Shown here: positions 1 through 13,261 of the stretch, piece by piece
Position numbering within the stretch: position 1 is the stretch's first letter
Layout of the letters: each line of letters opens with the position of its first letter
Source: Turbatrix aceti
Taxonomy: Eukaryota > Nematoda > Chromadorea > Rhabditida > Panagrolaimidae
Length of the DNA: 64,000 nucleotides
Assembly (NCBI GenBank): GCA_963969345.1
Contig: OZ017770.1
Coordinates: 6,209,246-6,273,245 of the forward strand
Direction: 5' to 3'
The notes under the pieces: model-generated
Seen by the model: only the letters and a program-made list of their open reading frames with translations
Told to the model about the DNA's origin: nothing
Databases searched by the model: none
Made by a program: the position numbers and the translations under genes

Positions 1-34
1 CAAAAAACTGACCATCAAAACCCATTTTTTTCAG

Positions 35-246
35 AATATGCAACACACTACGAAGTAACCGACAATCAAATCACTTTTACCATGCGCATCGACATGGTAT
101 CAAGTGTCGATGACGGACAATACGCCTGCGAAGGTGAAAACATGCCTCGGGCGTCCCAAATGGTTCACCTTAATTCCGCAACCGCTTTCGTGCCAAATTT
201 GTTGCCTTTCATCTTGATTGTCTGTATTCATATTTTGTGTACTTAA
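35..246 (+). CDS. 3' end of an immunoglobulin-superfamily protein, probably GPI-anchored (partial)
   Basis: This is the last exon of a gene that begins left of the window. It follows a TTTTTTTCAG acceptor ending at 34 and reads to TAA at 244-246, about 70 residues. The motif DDGQYACEGEN is the classic F-strand signature of an Ig domain (D-x-G-x-Y-x-C). After a short linker the protein ends in a hydrophobic stretch (LLPFILIVCIHIL) with no cytoplasmic tail, which suggests a GPI-anchor signal or a C-terminal membrane segment. An AATAAA at 285-290 is a likely polyadenylation signal. Small Ig proteins with such a tail usually work in cell adhesion or neurite guidance, but the upstream domains are not visible and the exact family cannot be named. 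Confidence 0.72.
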
Positions 247-442
247 GGTTTATTAATTTTGTTTGGCCTTTACTCAGTCATGGCAATAAAGAATATATTT
301 CACTTTCAAATCTGGAACTTGTCGGTTTTTAGGTCACATCTTCATCTTTTTCCGGTTTTTGCAAATCTTAACATAAGTGTCATTTATCGGATCTAATCGG
401 GATTACGTAGATTGCAGTTAGTTTGTGAGCTTTTATCACAGA

Positions 443-2915
443 ATGCTCGCTTCTCTGAGGCATTTTTCTGTTATTTTATTATTACTAACTGTCGCTGATT
501 GTGGTTACGGTATTGCCGATAATGACCTGGCGAAGAGTAAGCATTGATTTTGGTTTTAAGCCGAAATATATTTTTTTAGCCTGTCGTCCAATTAATAGGC
601 CTGTAGACGTGCTGTTTATCATAGATGGATCAGGGAGCGTTGTTGGCAATACTTTCGACATGCAACTCAACATGCTGCAACACGTCGTCAATTTGGCCAA
701 TGTCAACGAAAACAGCACCCAGATTGCTGTCATTCAGTATTCTTCGTACACTTTTGTTGAAATGAATTTCAATACCTATCATGTAATAAGAATATTTTTG
801 TTTCTATTAAAAATGTTTTGTTTTTTTTCAGAACAAGGATGATATCAGCAAAGCCGTCAAACTGATTCGACACAAATCGGGCACTACAAAAACCGGCAAG
901 GCACTTGAAAAAGCATATCAGCTGTTCACAGATCCCAATACCGGAGCCCGAAGAATGGAAGACGTTGCTCGGGTTGCAATTGTTGTCTCCGACGGGCATT
1001 CTCACGACGACCCAGTTCCAAAAGCAAATCGTCTGCGTAGTTTGGGTGTTAGCATACTCGCTCTGGGCATCGGTCCTCACATCGCCGTCAGAGAACTCAA
1101 GCAGATCACCGCCAACCCTGAAATGGTCTTCAGCAACCTCACGCTGGATTCTGAAATCAAAAGATTCACCACGACCTTTAAAAACTTGGCTATCGGAGAA
1201 GAATGCGCTTTTGCAAAGAGTCCCGATGGCGCAGAAATCACCTGCGACAGTGACTCTTTTTCAGTGAGCGTTCTCACTGAAAACCCATTTGAAGGACGAC
1301 TTTTTGTCGAGGGAGAATTTCAAAACTCCAACTGCAGTGCGTCATCTACGTCAACGGAAGTCACGTTGAAGGCCAAATTCTCAGAATGCAACGCTGGACC
1401 CCAGTTCACAGTGAATCCCGAAGGATTCTTTTTTGAATCCAAAGTCATCCTTCAATTCCATCCGTTTTACAGCACCGCAATGGATAAAACCTTTGCAGTA
1501 AAATGTTTCTACCCAGTGAAAAAATCTCAAGTAGATGATAACACCGTCGCAAAAATGCAATCCCTTATGTATGCTTTTTTTTCAACATTCCTTGCATAAA
1601 AAGTCAATCATTTTTTAGCCAGGAAATGCCCCCCTGTTCATATTCTATCAAAAAAAGTGAGTCAACCGAAGAATGCGGTAACACGAATGTATTGAGCGTC
1701 GGTGACAAAGTGATTCACAGCTGGAGCTGCCAACCAAACATGTTTGATGCTTATCACTCGATTTTGATTCACAGTTGCTCTCTAAAAGACGCCAAATACG
1801 GTCAAAGTCAACTGCTCATCGATGAACAAGGGTGATTTTTTTAAAAATACGTTAAACGTACAGAGAATAACAATATTTTAGGTGCTCGTTGGATGAATCC
1901 ATTATACAGACACCGGTCTATGATAATCCGTTCACCGCGAGCAGTCAGGCGATCGTCGTCATGCATCCCGACGAACCGCTTGTCAAGCTGCGATGTGCAG
2001 TCCGATTTTGTGATAGACTGATCGGCGAATGCGATGATTTATTGGTCAGATACACTTTTTTTCGCAAACCCCAAAGTACAATGCAACATACTTTAGCCAC
2101 CGAGATGCAATCGCAGCATCGGAAAACGTCAGTCGAGTCAACAACAGCCCAAGCATGGTGCCCAAATAGTCACTTTTGATCAGTCACAACAAACCAAAAC
2201 GAGTAAGTTGACAATAGCTATTTGAGGCAACAAGATTAATTATATCAGAAAAAGCAAATTAACAGCGAAATTTTTTTGTGACAAAATTGATAGTTGTTTA
2301 TTGTCCTTTTTTTTTTAATTTTTAGAAAGTTTTATTCAAAATGGTCGACGAGTCAGCGCTCAAAGCGTGAGTGTCAGTGTGGGAACTCGCAATGGAACGC
2401 AGTAAGTGATTCATCATTTTTAGCATTTATTGAAAATTATAAATAAAAAATTCAGACTGCCACAGCCAACTGAGATCAAAGTTAACAGCGATTCAATTAG
2501 GCTTGTCAACACTGCATCGACTTCAACTTCCTCGCTACCTTCAACGACCACCACAACGGCAGCAGAGACAACGACAGCCTCGGCAGACGACGAAGATTAC
2601 TCTACCACAACAACGGTCTACGAATACGAAGAGTACAGCGTAGAAGTGGAGACCACATCTGAGGAGTCAGAGAACACGGATGCCACTCCCTTAAAGAGCA
2701 ACGAAGCACCGGAAAACCAATTAGAAAAGAACAGAGAAGTATTGATTCATGTCCAGAAAAAAAGAAAGGAAAACGCGTTTCAGGCATTTGACAATTCCAT
2801 CCAGATACTCAATCCTGAATTGTTGTCCAAGTGGAGCAAGAACACAATCTACCTCGAGTCTGAAGCCATTCCAGTGGTTTCCAGAAAGACTAAATCGTGC
2901 AGAACACCATTATAA
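443..2915 (+). CDS. cut-6: cuticlin with von Willebrand A and zona pellucida domains (CUT-6-like)
   Basis: Eight exons join in frame to 683 aa: 443-536, 580-782, 832-1568, 1619-1831, 1882-2044, 2097-2202, 2326-2401 and 2456-2915. The start opens a signal peptide (MLASLRHFSVILLLLTVA). A vWA domain follows from about residue 40, with the metal-binding MIDAS start DGSGS. A ZP domain begins near EECAFAKSP and runs through exons 3-5, with the second-half cysteines FCDRLIGEC. It ends at PPRC, followed by GKR, a plausible furin-type cleavage site. The tail is rich in Thr, Ser and acidic residues, and I see no clear C-terminal membrane helix. The vWA+ZP combination is that of C. elegans CUT-6, a secreted apical matrix protein that shapes cuticle and alae. 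The gene is convergent with the Rab gene, 246 bp away. Confidence 0.85.
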
Positions 2916-3161
2916 GTTAATCAGTGTTTACCATTCATAAAATCATAAAACATGTGAAAAAATACGAAACATGGAGTCAGTGAGTTAGTGGAAATATTGA
3001 AAAAATAACATATGAGCAGACAGATTATTGTACAGGATCGGCCACGCTGCACGGAAGTCGAGTGTAAGCCAGGAACGGCTCTTCAAAAAATTATGACGGA
3101 AATAACTTGTTCAGTTCCATTAAAACATGACAATTACCTGAATCAGAGGAAGACTTTCGGT

Positions 3162-3940
<779 letters not shown>

Positions 3941-4270
3941 GGCTATTATTTAAAAATAATCGACGATACGCAGTATCACACCGAGTCAATCATAAACGAA
4001 ACAACAAAAAGCGGAACAAAGAATGACTCAAGCAAGGCGGGTGTGGAAGTGGGAAAAGTTGGTCGACTGCCTGTGTGCACACAATGTTCTCTATGCACCG
4101 GAGCGTCTTCAAAAATTGTCATAAAACGTGTTCATCGTTAGCGCAAGGATTAAGATATGTCTTTTTATCGAGTATATATCGACTTTAATTCCCCTTACTC
4201 AGTTCGTGATGCAAAAATGTCTTTTATCGTTAACAATAACAGGGTTTAACAGTGAAACGGCCTACCACAG
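3941..4270. other. Intergenic spacer between dpy-19 and rab-35
   Basis: This 330-bp gap lies between the dpy-19 stop codon and the rab-35 start codon, both on the minus strand. It must hold the dpy-19 3' end and the rab-35 promoter or trans-splice site. I see no ORF, repeat or RNA gene in it. Confidence 0.5.
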
Positions 4271-6562
4271 CTAGAGCTTGTAAATCGTGTATCCGTAAGC
4301 GTTGTAGACCACCCTGAAAGGTTTGATTTGTTCCATACTGTTAGAGTCGCCAGGATTGGTAAACAAATGACAAGTTGGAAAGTTGCCAGCATTCTGGGGA
4401 TCTTCTAAATCCCACATTTCGATGTAAGTGCACCGCGGCCTGAAAATGTGACTTGTTTTATGGCCACAACCCCTCTGGGCACTTACTTTGGGTGCGAGTT
4501 TGTGCAAGATGAGGTCTGGAATACGATGTAATCAATTTTCTCGCGTTTGAGCATTTGATAGATTTCACTGACTGCTTTGCGGCTGTATATGGAGTAGGCA
4601 ATGAGAGTCCGATCCCGAATTTCCTTGTTTTCGTAATGGGGATGATTGTAAATCCGGCGATTTGTCGACAACTTCAGATTGGCCATCACAGCCATGGGGC
4701 CGGCAAACACGGCGTTTTTATGAGTATTCGCCCCGATCCAGTCAAACATTTGTTCCTGAGGGATGTTGCTGTACTCTCCGTAGATGTCCAGCTCAGCGCT
4801 TATGTTTTGGTAGCCCCGAACCGTCATAGCGGCAATCAGGGCAACAAAGACCGCAGTTTTGAATCGTTTGTGGTTATCAAGTTTCATCGCAGCCCACACT
4901 TTGTTTGACAGAACCGCACCCGCCACAATGCATAGCTGTGGGGTCAGAAAGAGCTTGAGTCGCATAATGAGAGCTGCCATCACACCGAAGCATACGACTA
5001 GCCCGGAGTGGTAGTATAATTCTCCCGGCAGCGACAAAGGTTGCGAGACAGGCGACAGCCATGGCGTTTTTGTCAGCGCTTGGTAGACGACAACGAGCAG
5101 TACTACAAGCGCTGCGGGAATGAGGCCTGTCTGGGTGAGCTTGAGAGCATACTGAAAAGGAGGTGTTTACAAACACAGAATTGGATAAGACCAACTCGTA
5201 CCCCGGAATCCAGAAAGTCAAATTCTACCGCACAGGTGTATAATTGAGTATGGAATGAAGCAAAGTTTGTAAACTTGGAACGTAGGATGTCGAAAATGTG
5301 GTCCCCATCGTTATTTGGTATGAGATATGATAGCACCAATTTCAGGACAACCGCTGAGGGCACAAAGAACAAAGCGTTCTTCGCAATGAACCATATGTGG
5401 GAGATTGATCTGTCGCTGTGCTTTGTCAAGGATACCGCTATAAACACAGCACACAGTGTTGGGAAATAAACACTGGACAATAGAAGCGAGTTGCAGAACA
5501 GCAGAATGTATCCAGCCACAAACGCAAATATTTTGGCCCTCAGTATGTGATCAAAGATATCGTTGAACTCAAGAACATAGACTGCGTAGAGGCAAATGAT
5601 GTCGACAAAGGACACGAATTGCGTGAACTGCCAGGAGAGCATAGCGAAGAGGGAGGCCGTTGCAAGTACCACTTTGGCACTTCGGCTATGCTTGTTTATA
5701 AAAAGATAGGTCACCGCGGTGTTCTGCAGCAACATGAAAGGAAAACCAAACGTTTCCCGGAGTGGCGGCGTCCACATAGCCCGGGTCGCTTCGCCATGGT
5801 TGTAAAAGAACGATGCCGCGGCTATCAGACCACCCAGATAACTCTTGCTAAAATTAGGGGTAATGTGGCGCAAAAGTGATAGTTATACCTCAAGAACACA
5901 GTTTGAAGGAACACCAAGGCAACTGTGCTTCCGGAAGTTATGTAAGCGCCGGCAACGTAAAAGTAATGTAAATTGCCGATGCCTACGCAGCTCTGTATAC
6001 TCGACAACCCCTCTCCACGGTTGATAATGTAACAGTTTTCAGTAACCAGCTTCAGACTCTTAGTCACCCATGTGAAACCGCGAAACAAAGCGGCAAGAAC
6101 CACTTCTGGGTAAAGGTTGAATCTTTCAAGAGTATTGAGTGTATGACCAGCTTCCGTGCGATTTTCATGAATCATATGTCTGATGCCATCGGTAAAGCTG
6201 TCGGCTGTTACGAGAGTTTTATAAAATGAAAAGTAAAGGCCCTGCAAAGACAAGCATAGAAAATGGATGCAACGTGCTTGCACAATCTCACCATTTCTGT
6301 GCGATAAGCACATTCTCTTTCGATGTCAGCTAGGTGCGAAAAGGTCCAGTGGTTTTCAAACAATGTATACAAGTAATATGTATGACCAAACCATATCACA
6401 ATAAATGATAAAATAATTAAAATCCATTGAGCAGCGGAAAAAAGAGGTGGTGATGTTTGCGCAGACGCTAAAAAAAGTTGTTTAACCTGACAAATGCGAC
6501 GCTTTCAAACCTTGTTTCTTGTCGCTGGCCTTCGGCTTGTGTTTTTCACGAGTTTTTGACAT
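4271..6562 (-). CDS. dpy-19: DPY-19 family protein C-mannosyltransferase
   Basis: Six minus-strand exons (6511-6562, 6292-6467, 5889-6241, 5202-5847, 4487-5151, 4271-4439) join with matching phases to 686 aa, the usual DPY-19 length. The N-terminus is a short basic cytosolic segment (KTREKHKPK) before the first membrane helix. Family signatures include YPEVVLAALFRGF, NHGEATRAMWTPPLRE and GYQNISAELDIYGEYSN. Many hydrophobic helices follow, then a lumenal C-terminal domain with the sequence NRRIYNHPHYENKEIRDR. Members of this ER family attach mannose to the first Trp of WxxW sequences in thrombospondin-type and cytokine-receptor-type modules. In C. elegans DPY-19 is needed for neuroblast migration. 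The astacin gene 1.5 kb away, transcribed divergently, contains such a tryptophan motif. Confidence 0.93.
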
Positions 6563-8114
6563 TTTCTACCTAAAATTTATCACCATAGGCGAGTTTTTAA
6601 GGTTTTCCGGTGAAAAACAAATCACGCATTTAAATTAGAAAATAGCGTACTCAGAAAAAAAGTTGTTGCACAAAAGCGCGCACGACTCAGCCTGAGTGGA
6701 ATCTCCGCGTTGGCACTTGCGCAGGTAAGCACAATGGAGTGAAAAACAATGGAAAACCTTTGGAGTATTTTTTTGTTGCATCATGGATGTAACATTTTGA
6801 TGAAAACATATTAAAACGGATGTCGGATGTTCCGCTGAGTGTAAATGTGAGTGACCTGAAGTTTGTCTAGTGCAAAATCAGCCCTGCGTTGGTCGTTTCA
6901 TCCACAAAACCAATATATTCATAAGCAAGAGAGAAGGATATGCGGTACCTGATCTCTCTGTGGGCACAGCTGTTTCCCTTACTCAGGGCGATGCCTATTC
7001 ACTTCGGTGTGCATAATTGTCTTGTACTAAATTGGTTTACCAGTCAGACAATGAAGTTTCACTTTTAAACATGCCTCGTGAAAACAAAGACGGATTCAAT
7101 GTGTGACAACGTATTTCTCTTTAGTCTACTCAAGACAAGAGTCACTTGTGCAGTCTTTGAATTTGAAAAAAGTTTAAAAGACATTTTAGGAAAACAAAAT
7201 TGTCACAAAGTTGACTTTGAATCTGATCGGTTGTATTTGGCGTAAGATTAGTTGGAACTTGGTGGAATGGAGGTGAACCGCTGTCGGAGGGAGAAGATTC
7301 TTAGACGTAGAGGATAATCAGTCCCCCGAGCCACTATAATTCATCGAAAGCATTTTTGACGTCTGCTGGAGTTGCGCAGTGCGTCGTCTCATCAGGCCAG
7401 ACGCGAACTTTTACAGCCTAATATTTTAAGGTTATAATCAATATAAGTGTTCAATTTTAACCTGTATTTCGCTGTTCTGAATTCCCCTGAGGCGAAGACG
7501 TCGAGTTTTGCGCATTTCAATCAAACTCCTGCCAGTGACACCACAGGATGTTGTTCGCTCTTTTTTTTTTGACGAAATAAAATATGATCACCATCAGAGA
7601 GGAGAGAATCTTCTTTTTTATGGCTATCAACGCCAAGCTTCTACCATAACCTCCCCCTTGATCCCAATTTTGCAATTTCCTTATTTTGTAATTAGAGCAT
7701 GTTTTATTATCCTCAATTGTTTGACACTCAGGCGATGCAAATTCATCAATTTGTGAGGGGGGTTTGAGGAGAAACTCTCTAAACGTATTTGTCTGGTATT
7801 ATCGACATACGCGACGGTTTACGACCCGCACGCGTGTCACCAATGGTATATTATCCCAAAGCTCTGTTGTCTAGTTTGTTTTTTGTTACTTCTAACGTGA
7901 TGTCGGTATAGATGTCCTCGCGCTTTTTCTATCGAACATAATTTTGCGACCGTCACGTACTTGATTAAGTCCTATCACTGTGCTTGCTTAGTAACTCCTC
8001 GTGCCCAGTGGCTGCTTCGCAGTCTTCCGGTAGTTTGCGTGGAACGAGTGGTAGCAGTGCTGCACGCAGGCGGCAACTCCGCTAAAACAAGAAAGAGGTT
8101 CTGGCGTTGTCGCC
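6563..8114. other. Divergent intergenic region, dpy-19 / astacin
   Basis: About 1.55 kb lies between two divergently transcribed genes and should hold both promoters. I found no convincing ORF, tRNA or repeat. A run of T at 7561-7571 is the most obvious low-complexity element. Confidence 0.5.
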
Positions 8115-10560
8115 ATGCCGCATGCAATTAGTACCTGCTACCTGCTGTCACTCGTTGTCGGTTCGACTTTGGCATATTTTCTACGCGAACCAATATGGCT
8201 GGAAACAACCAGATCGAGAGAACCCCGTTCTACGCCCTTACTGTGGCAACAAGAAATTCGCAAGAAGGCTCAGACCTTCGGACAAAGCCCAGAAGACATG
8301 CGAAAAGTAAACATGTATCTTGATAAGTTGAAAAATCTCGCTGATGACAAGCATCCCGATTCGTCTGTGCAGGTGCTTCAAGCGGAACCTGGGTCTTCGC
8401 AGGTCTGACCTACTCAATCAATTTTTTGATTTATCAGATAAAGTCTTCTGTTGCAGCAAGCAGAGTTGACAGCCTGGAACCGACAGCGCATGAAGGACTT
8501 TGTTCATAAACCAAAGCGTCCAGAAGAAAACTCTCTCCTATACGAAGGTTTGCATTTTTTGCCTAACGTTTTTTAACTTTAAACCTCCTGTAACAAGTTT
8601 GGCGAAAGTCTCCCATCGTGAGCCGCTATTAAAAGATCAATCGCCTGATACAAGAGAGATTGCAGGCGACATTGTACTCACACCGGATCAGGCAGAGAGC
8701 ATATATACCTTGTCAGCAAATGCAGGTGCACGCAGGATAAAGAGAAAGTTTATTGGGTCAAAAGTACGTCAATGGGATTCGTCAAAACCCATCGTATATA
8801 GCTTTGACGGCTCGCACAGTGAGTTTTCTGTGCCGAATGCATACAAACTTTTGATTCAGCTTTAAGAGAACAGCGGGTGATCGAACTGGCCCTGGAGCAC
8901 TGGCACAACATCACGTGCCTGAATTTTGAACGCAGAGAAGATGAACCTAAAGGAAGTCGTATTGTTTTTACCGACGTCGACGGTTGCGCGTCAAATGTCG
9001 GCAAGCATCCGCTCGGCGAACCGCAGTTTGTGTCCTTGGCGCCAGAATGCATCAGAGTGCGTTTAATTTCTGACGTCATCCTTGATTTTCGATTTTCCGT
9101 ACGGGAAGCACAATTTTTTTTAGGAATGCCTTAAATCCAGTTTACTGGAGGAATTCTTTGAAACCAAATATTTACGATTTTTTTTCCAGCTTGGCGTCAT
9201 AGCTCACGAGGTGGCCCATGCGTTGGGGTTCTGGCACGAGCAGAGCAGACCGGATCGTGATTACTACGTTCGCGTGAGATGGGAAAACATTGATCGTGAC
9301 AGCAAGGGCCAGTTTCTTAAAGAACAACCAGCTGATGTCGATAATGGCGGTGTCCCGTACGATTACGGAAGTATCATGCATTACAGGTTGGTCCCATCCT
9401 GTGCTACTTACTTACCTTTCTTCATCTTTGGCTCAATCGATCTCTTGCAGAAGTAAGGCGTTTGCACGGTTCGATGACCTGTTTACGATGAACACCTTCA
9501 TCAGCGATTATCAGCGGACGATCGGTCAGCGAGATCAGCTGTCATTTAACGACATCCGGCTTATGAATAACATCTACTGCGAGCACGCGTGCAATCGACA
9601 GCTTCCATGTCAGAGGGGAGGGTACACAGATCCGAGAAAGTGCGATCGATGTCGCTGTCCCGACGGCTTTACGGGACAACTCTGCGAGCAGGTTATGCCA
9701 GGATACGGTGCCGACTGCGGCGGAAGACTGAACGTCGGGCCCAACTGGCAGATGATTCAGAGCCCCGGATATCCTACGGAATTCAGGGAAGGGCAAGAAT
9801 GCTCCTGGCTCCTCGTTGCGCCACCTGGACAACACGTGCAACTACAGTTTGTCGGCGAGTTCGAGATGTACTGCAAAGTTAGACATTCTCTCTGCATGGA
9901 CTACGTTGAAATCAGAAACTCCACTGATTTTGCCAACACGGGAATGAGGTGATAGAATTCTCGTGTTCAACTTGACCTTGAAGACAAAAATAATTTAGAT
10001 ACTGTTGTTTTGGAACGCCAGAAATACCTGTTGTGTCGGCCACCGAAGACATGCTTGTGCTCTTTCGTTCGTTCTATCGCGGTGGCAAGGGCTTTCAAGC
10101 CAAGATACGAGCCATCCAGCATACGGGGAGTTGGACGTTATGGACCGAATGGTCGCCCTGTACTGCGTCATGCGGTGCATGTGGCACCCGTCGAAGGACA
10201 CGTCAGTGCACACCACCAACCTCCTACTGCCTGTTTGTTTTTTTTTTCTTCAAAACCCATCAAAGTACTGAACGGTTCTTTATTTCAGGGGCGACGATTC
10301 CGAAACGGAGATCTGCAATCGGCAGCCCTGTAAAGGAGTTTGCCCTCGAAAGTCAACACAAGACGTTGAGTGTAGCGGTTTTCTTGCCTTGCTCGACGGA
10401 GTGCGGTGTAAAGCGTACGTTTTTTTCCCGTTGTACAGAAATCATTGAGACTGTCCGGAACTAGTTAGACTTACGTTTCAGGGAAAAGACTGAACTTGAA
10501 AGTTGTGACGAAATGTGCTGCGCCGGTTTTACGATGATTAATGGCCAATGCATCCGGTAA
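8115..10560 (+). CDS. Astacin-family zinc metalloprotease with EGF, CUB and TSP1 modules (NAS-36/37-like)
   Basis: Nine exons (8115-8402, 8457-8547, 8609-8818, 8860-9056, 9190-9386, 9451-9948, 9999-10232, 10289-10414, 10482-10560) join to 639 aa. A signal peptide and a propeptide of about 190 residues come first. The catalytic domain has the full zinc motif HEVAHALGFWHEQSRPDRD (His about 268, 272 and 278) and the Met-turn SIMHY (about 323-327). An EGF-like module with many Cys follows, then a CUB domain opening at CGGRL and a thrombospondin type 1 repeat starting WTLWTEWSPC. The protein ends with a short Cys-rich tail. This order is that of C. elegans subgroup V astacins such as NAS-36 and NAS-37, secreted enzymes used in moulting. 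The acceptors of exons 3 and 8 and the donor of exon 8 were chosen by phase and could be slightly wrong. Confidence 0.88.
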
Positions 10561-11515
10561 ACAAAGAAATGCACTTTTTTCATAAAATACCGTGACGTTG
10601 TTCTTCAGTCTGGCGTAGTTTTTTTTTCTTTGATCTTTGTGTTTTGTTTCAAAGTGTCTTTTTTTTAATTTTTTTACCTGCCGATTGTAGTCATGAGTAG
10701 GGTAAAACGCGGTCTCACCTTCTCACATTAATTTTTTTTTTTGCTTTCAAGGTTTTAATATTGCACTCTAATAAAAGTTCCATCGACCTATACAAATACC
10801 ATGTACAGCCTTGCACAAACCGGCGACCCTCGAGGGTGTCACATGGCAGTCATTTTCTTGTGATGTGACTATATCATCCCTTGTGTTTTTACGTTGTCCA
10901 GAATACGCAATGTCTTCAAGACCCACGCTAAAACCTTGAAGAAAAATCAATCTGCATGCGAAAATTGATCCATGTGATCACAGAAAGCGATAATTCATAA
11001 TACTTGTTCTACTTAGCCCTTGACCTGTCTGCAGGGACGACTTTCGCATCCATCTGTCCTCAACCGTTCTTTCCTAGTGTCATTATATTATATATTATAC
11101 AAGTTGAGACAGCGGGAGCCTGCAAATTCGTCTAGTCACGAAGAACGGTTTATAACACGTCAGAACAAATGGCACTTTGGTTTCTTGTTAAATAACAATT
11201 GCACATAATACAATGAATAAGGAGCACGATTATTTTTTCTGACTCTGCACCTGCAGTACATCACAAAAAAACACTATCAGGGTAAACAATACCGGTGATC
11301 AGGCATGAAGATCGACGTACAAACTGCTTGCTGTATAAGGAGGGGAGGAATGTCTTTGCTATAATTGTTCCCGAAAATGAATTGTATTTCTTCCCGCAAA
11401 ATGCTTCTAGATGGAATGTTGATCAAAAACCCTCCACAAACTCAAAATTGCTTAAAAAAAAATAAAATAGGAAGAAGATCCCGCAAAAAGTCTAACTGAC
11501 GCCGCTTCTCATTTG
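10561..11515. other. Intergenic region between convergent protease genes
   Basis: This stretch of about 950 bp separates the astacin stop codon from the MMP stop codon. It is AT-rich with several poly-T tracts (for example near 10620, 10660 and 10730). I see no gene or repeat in it. Confidence 0.5.
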
Positions 11516-13261
11516 CTATTTCACAAATTCAGTAATAAGCTTATCAAAGAATTCTCTGTCGTATTCGCGGTGCATGATTTCGGGCTTGCGCAGGTGGTCA
11601 AACTGATTGGACTGATAATTGTGAACGGCATTAGTTCGGAATGTATCGTAGTATCGAGTGGTCACGGGAGCGTGGAACACGTTATGGATGCCTTCAAGGA
11701 AGCGGCAGACTACTTTTCCTATAAAAAGAAAGAGAAGGTCATTTGTTGTGTCCTTGCAAATAGGCAACCTTACCGTAATCTCCGGCCAGGTCTTCAGGGA
11801 ATCCCAGGCGCTTTTGTAGAAGAGTTTGGAAGTGGTGGCGTACTTTATTGTCATCAGTGCATTGCGGGACAGGTGTGTTGCGCAGATGCGCCTTGACAAG
11901 TGCCTTGGAGGTTGGTTGATCGAGCTTGTTGTCAAAATCCATGAGGTTGTTGTCTACTACAAAAAATTTCATTTGCAGGTGAAAAAAAGGTAAATGCTTA
12001 CTGTAGTCTTTGGGGAATGGTTCAATTTTCTTGGGAATAATGTCGGACATCAGAAAGATGAAGAAGCACATTTCAGATGCACCAACTAAAAAAAAGAGAA
12101 ATGATTAATAAATGGCAAGCAGATCCAAACCATAATTCCAGTGAATAGCGCATTTATCATCCAGGTCGAGGTCAAGTGCGTTTCGCTGATAGACGGGATA
12201 CATGATTGCCTTTTGCTTTTTGGAGTGCCCAATGCCGAGGGTATGACCGATCTCGTGGACGAGGACGTGGATGAGGCTGGATGTAGCGCCCGACTTGTCA
12301 TCTGCATGCCAGAATTCGTAATCGTCAAAGTGGATATCTCCGTTGAGTTTTCTCGGCATGGGAAGGTTTGGGTAAAAGGTATGAGCCAGAACATTTTGGC
12401 TGTCATTGCCAGGCCCATCAAATTTATGCGCATCTCCGTGATCGCCCTCAGCCCAGAGAATGTTGATATCCGCATTGTCTTGCGAGCTTGCTTCGTCAAA
12501 AATGAGCGAAAGCGGTACGACAGCATTCATTGGAATTTGATCGGACCAGAGCTTGAAGGCTTTTTTTACTGTTCGTCTGAAATCGTCGCGATTACAACAG
12601 ATGATGCACTTCCCGGATGCGCGAGCGATTCGCATCATCATTTTGGGTCATCCAGATTGATGGCAACCATATGACTTTCGCTATCGTGTCACCACTAACC
12701 TGATTTCTTCCTTTGGCATGTCACGAGTGTAATTAGAAATCCACCATTTGAGTCTCAGAACATTGTCTTTGATTTTGTTTTCCCAGCGCCCAATGAATAC
12801 TGAAAAGAGATCAGTATACCCAATTCTGACAAAGAAAGTTCTAGAATAATGCAAAACTTACGGAATCGACGCTTTCGGCTCGGTTGAACCATGACATCGC
12901 TATTTCCGCACCGGGGTTGCTTCATATGCTGCAACGTGTCTTCGGTGAGAATGCCTGTTTTTTCAAGGCTAACGAGGTCTTGGAAATTTTTTACAGCGTT
13001 GGTATACTCTTTCTCGGTTGGTCTCTCCGTCCGAAGGTAACCAAATTCGTTGAAATATTGCTAAAAAATGTCACCCTGACTGATTAAACTTTTTTTTCTT
13101 CAGGGTGGAACGCTCACCAAGGCGAATGGATGGAAGTTGGCCATCTCGGCATCCTCAAAGTAGTCGATGCCGTGGTATTGCTCATGTTTGGGTAGCGGGG
13201 CTCCGTAGACAGTTGTGACAGTAAGTAAGCAGGTTGCAAAAAGTGTAAAGGTCGTGAGCAT
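11516..13261 (-). CDS. Matrix metalloproteinase with furin site and no hemopexin repeats
   Basis: Seven minus-strand exons (13118-13261, 12862-13060, 12700-12799, 12131-12576, 12002-12085, 11774-11956, 11516-11718) give 452 aa. The chosen start at 13261 opens a signal peptide (MLTTFTLFATCLLTV); an ATG 13 codons upstream is also in frame. The propeptide carries the cysteine switch PRCGNSD, followed by RKRR, a furin-type activation site. The catalytic domain has HEIGHTLGIGHS and the Met-turn AIMYPVY. Instead of hemopexin repeats, the last 155 or so residues form a segment I do not recognise. The acceptor of exon 6 is a tandem TAGTAG pair at 11954-11959, so isoforms differing by one codon are possible. 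Secreted MMPs in worms remodel basement membrane; this gene may relate to the zmp genes. Confidence 0.85.
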
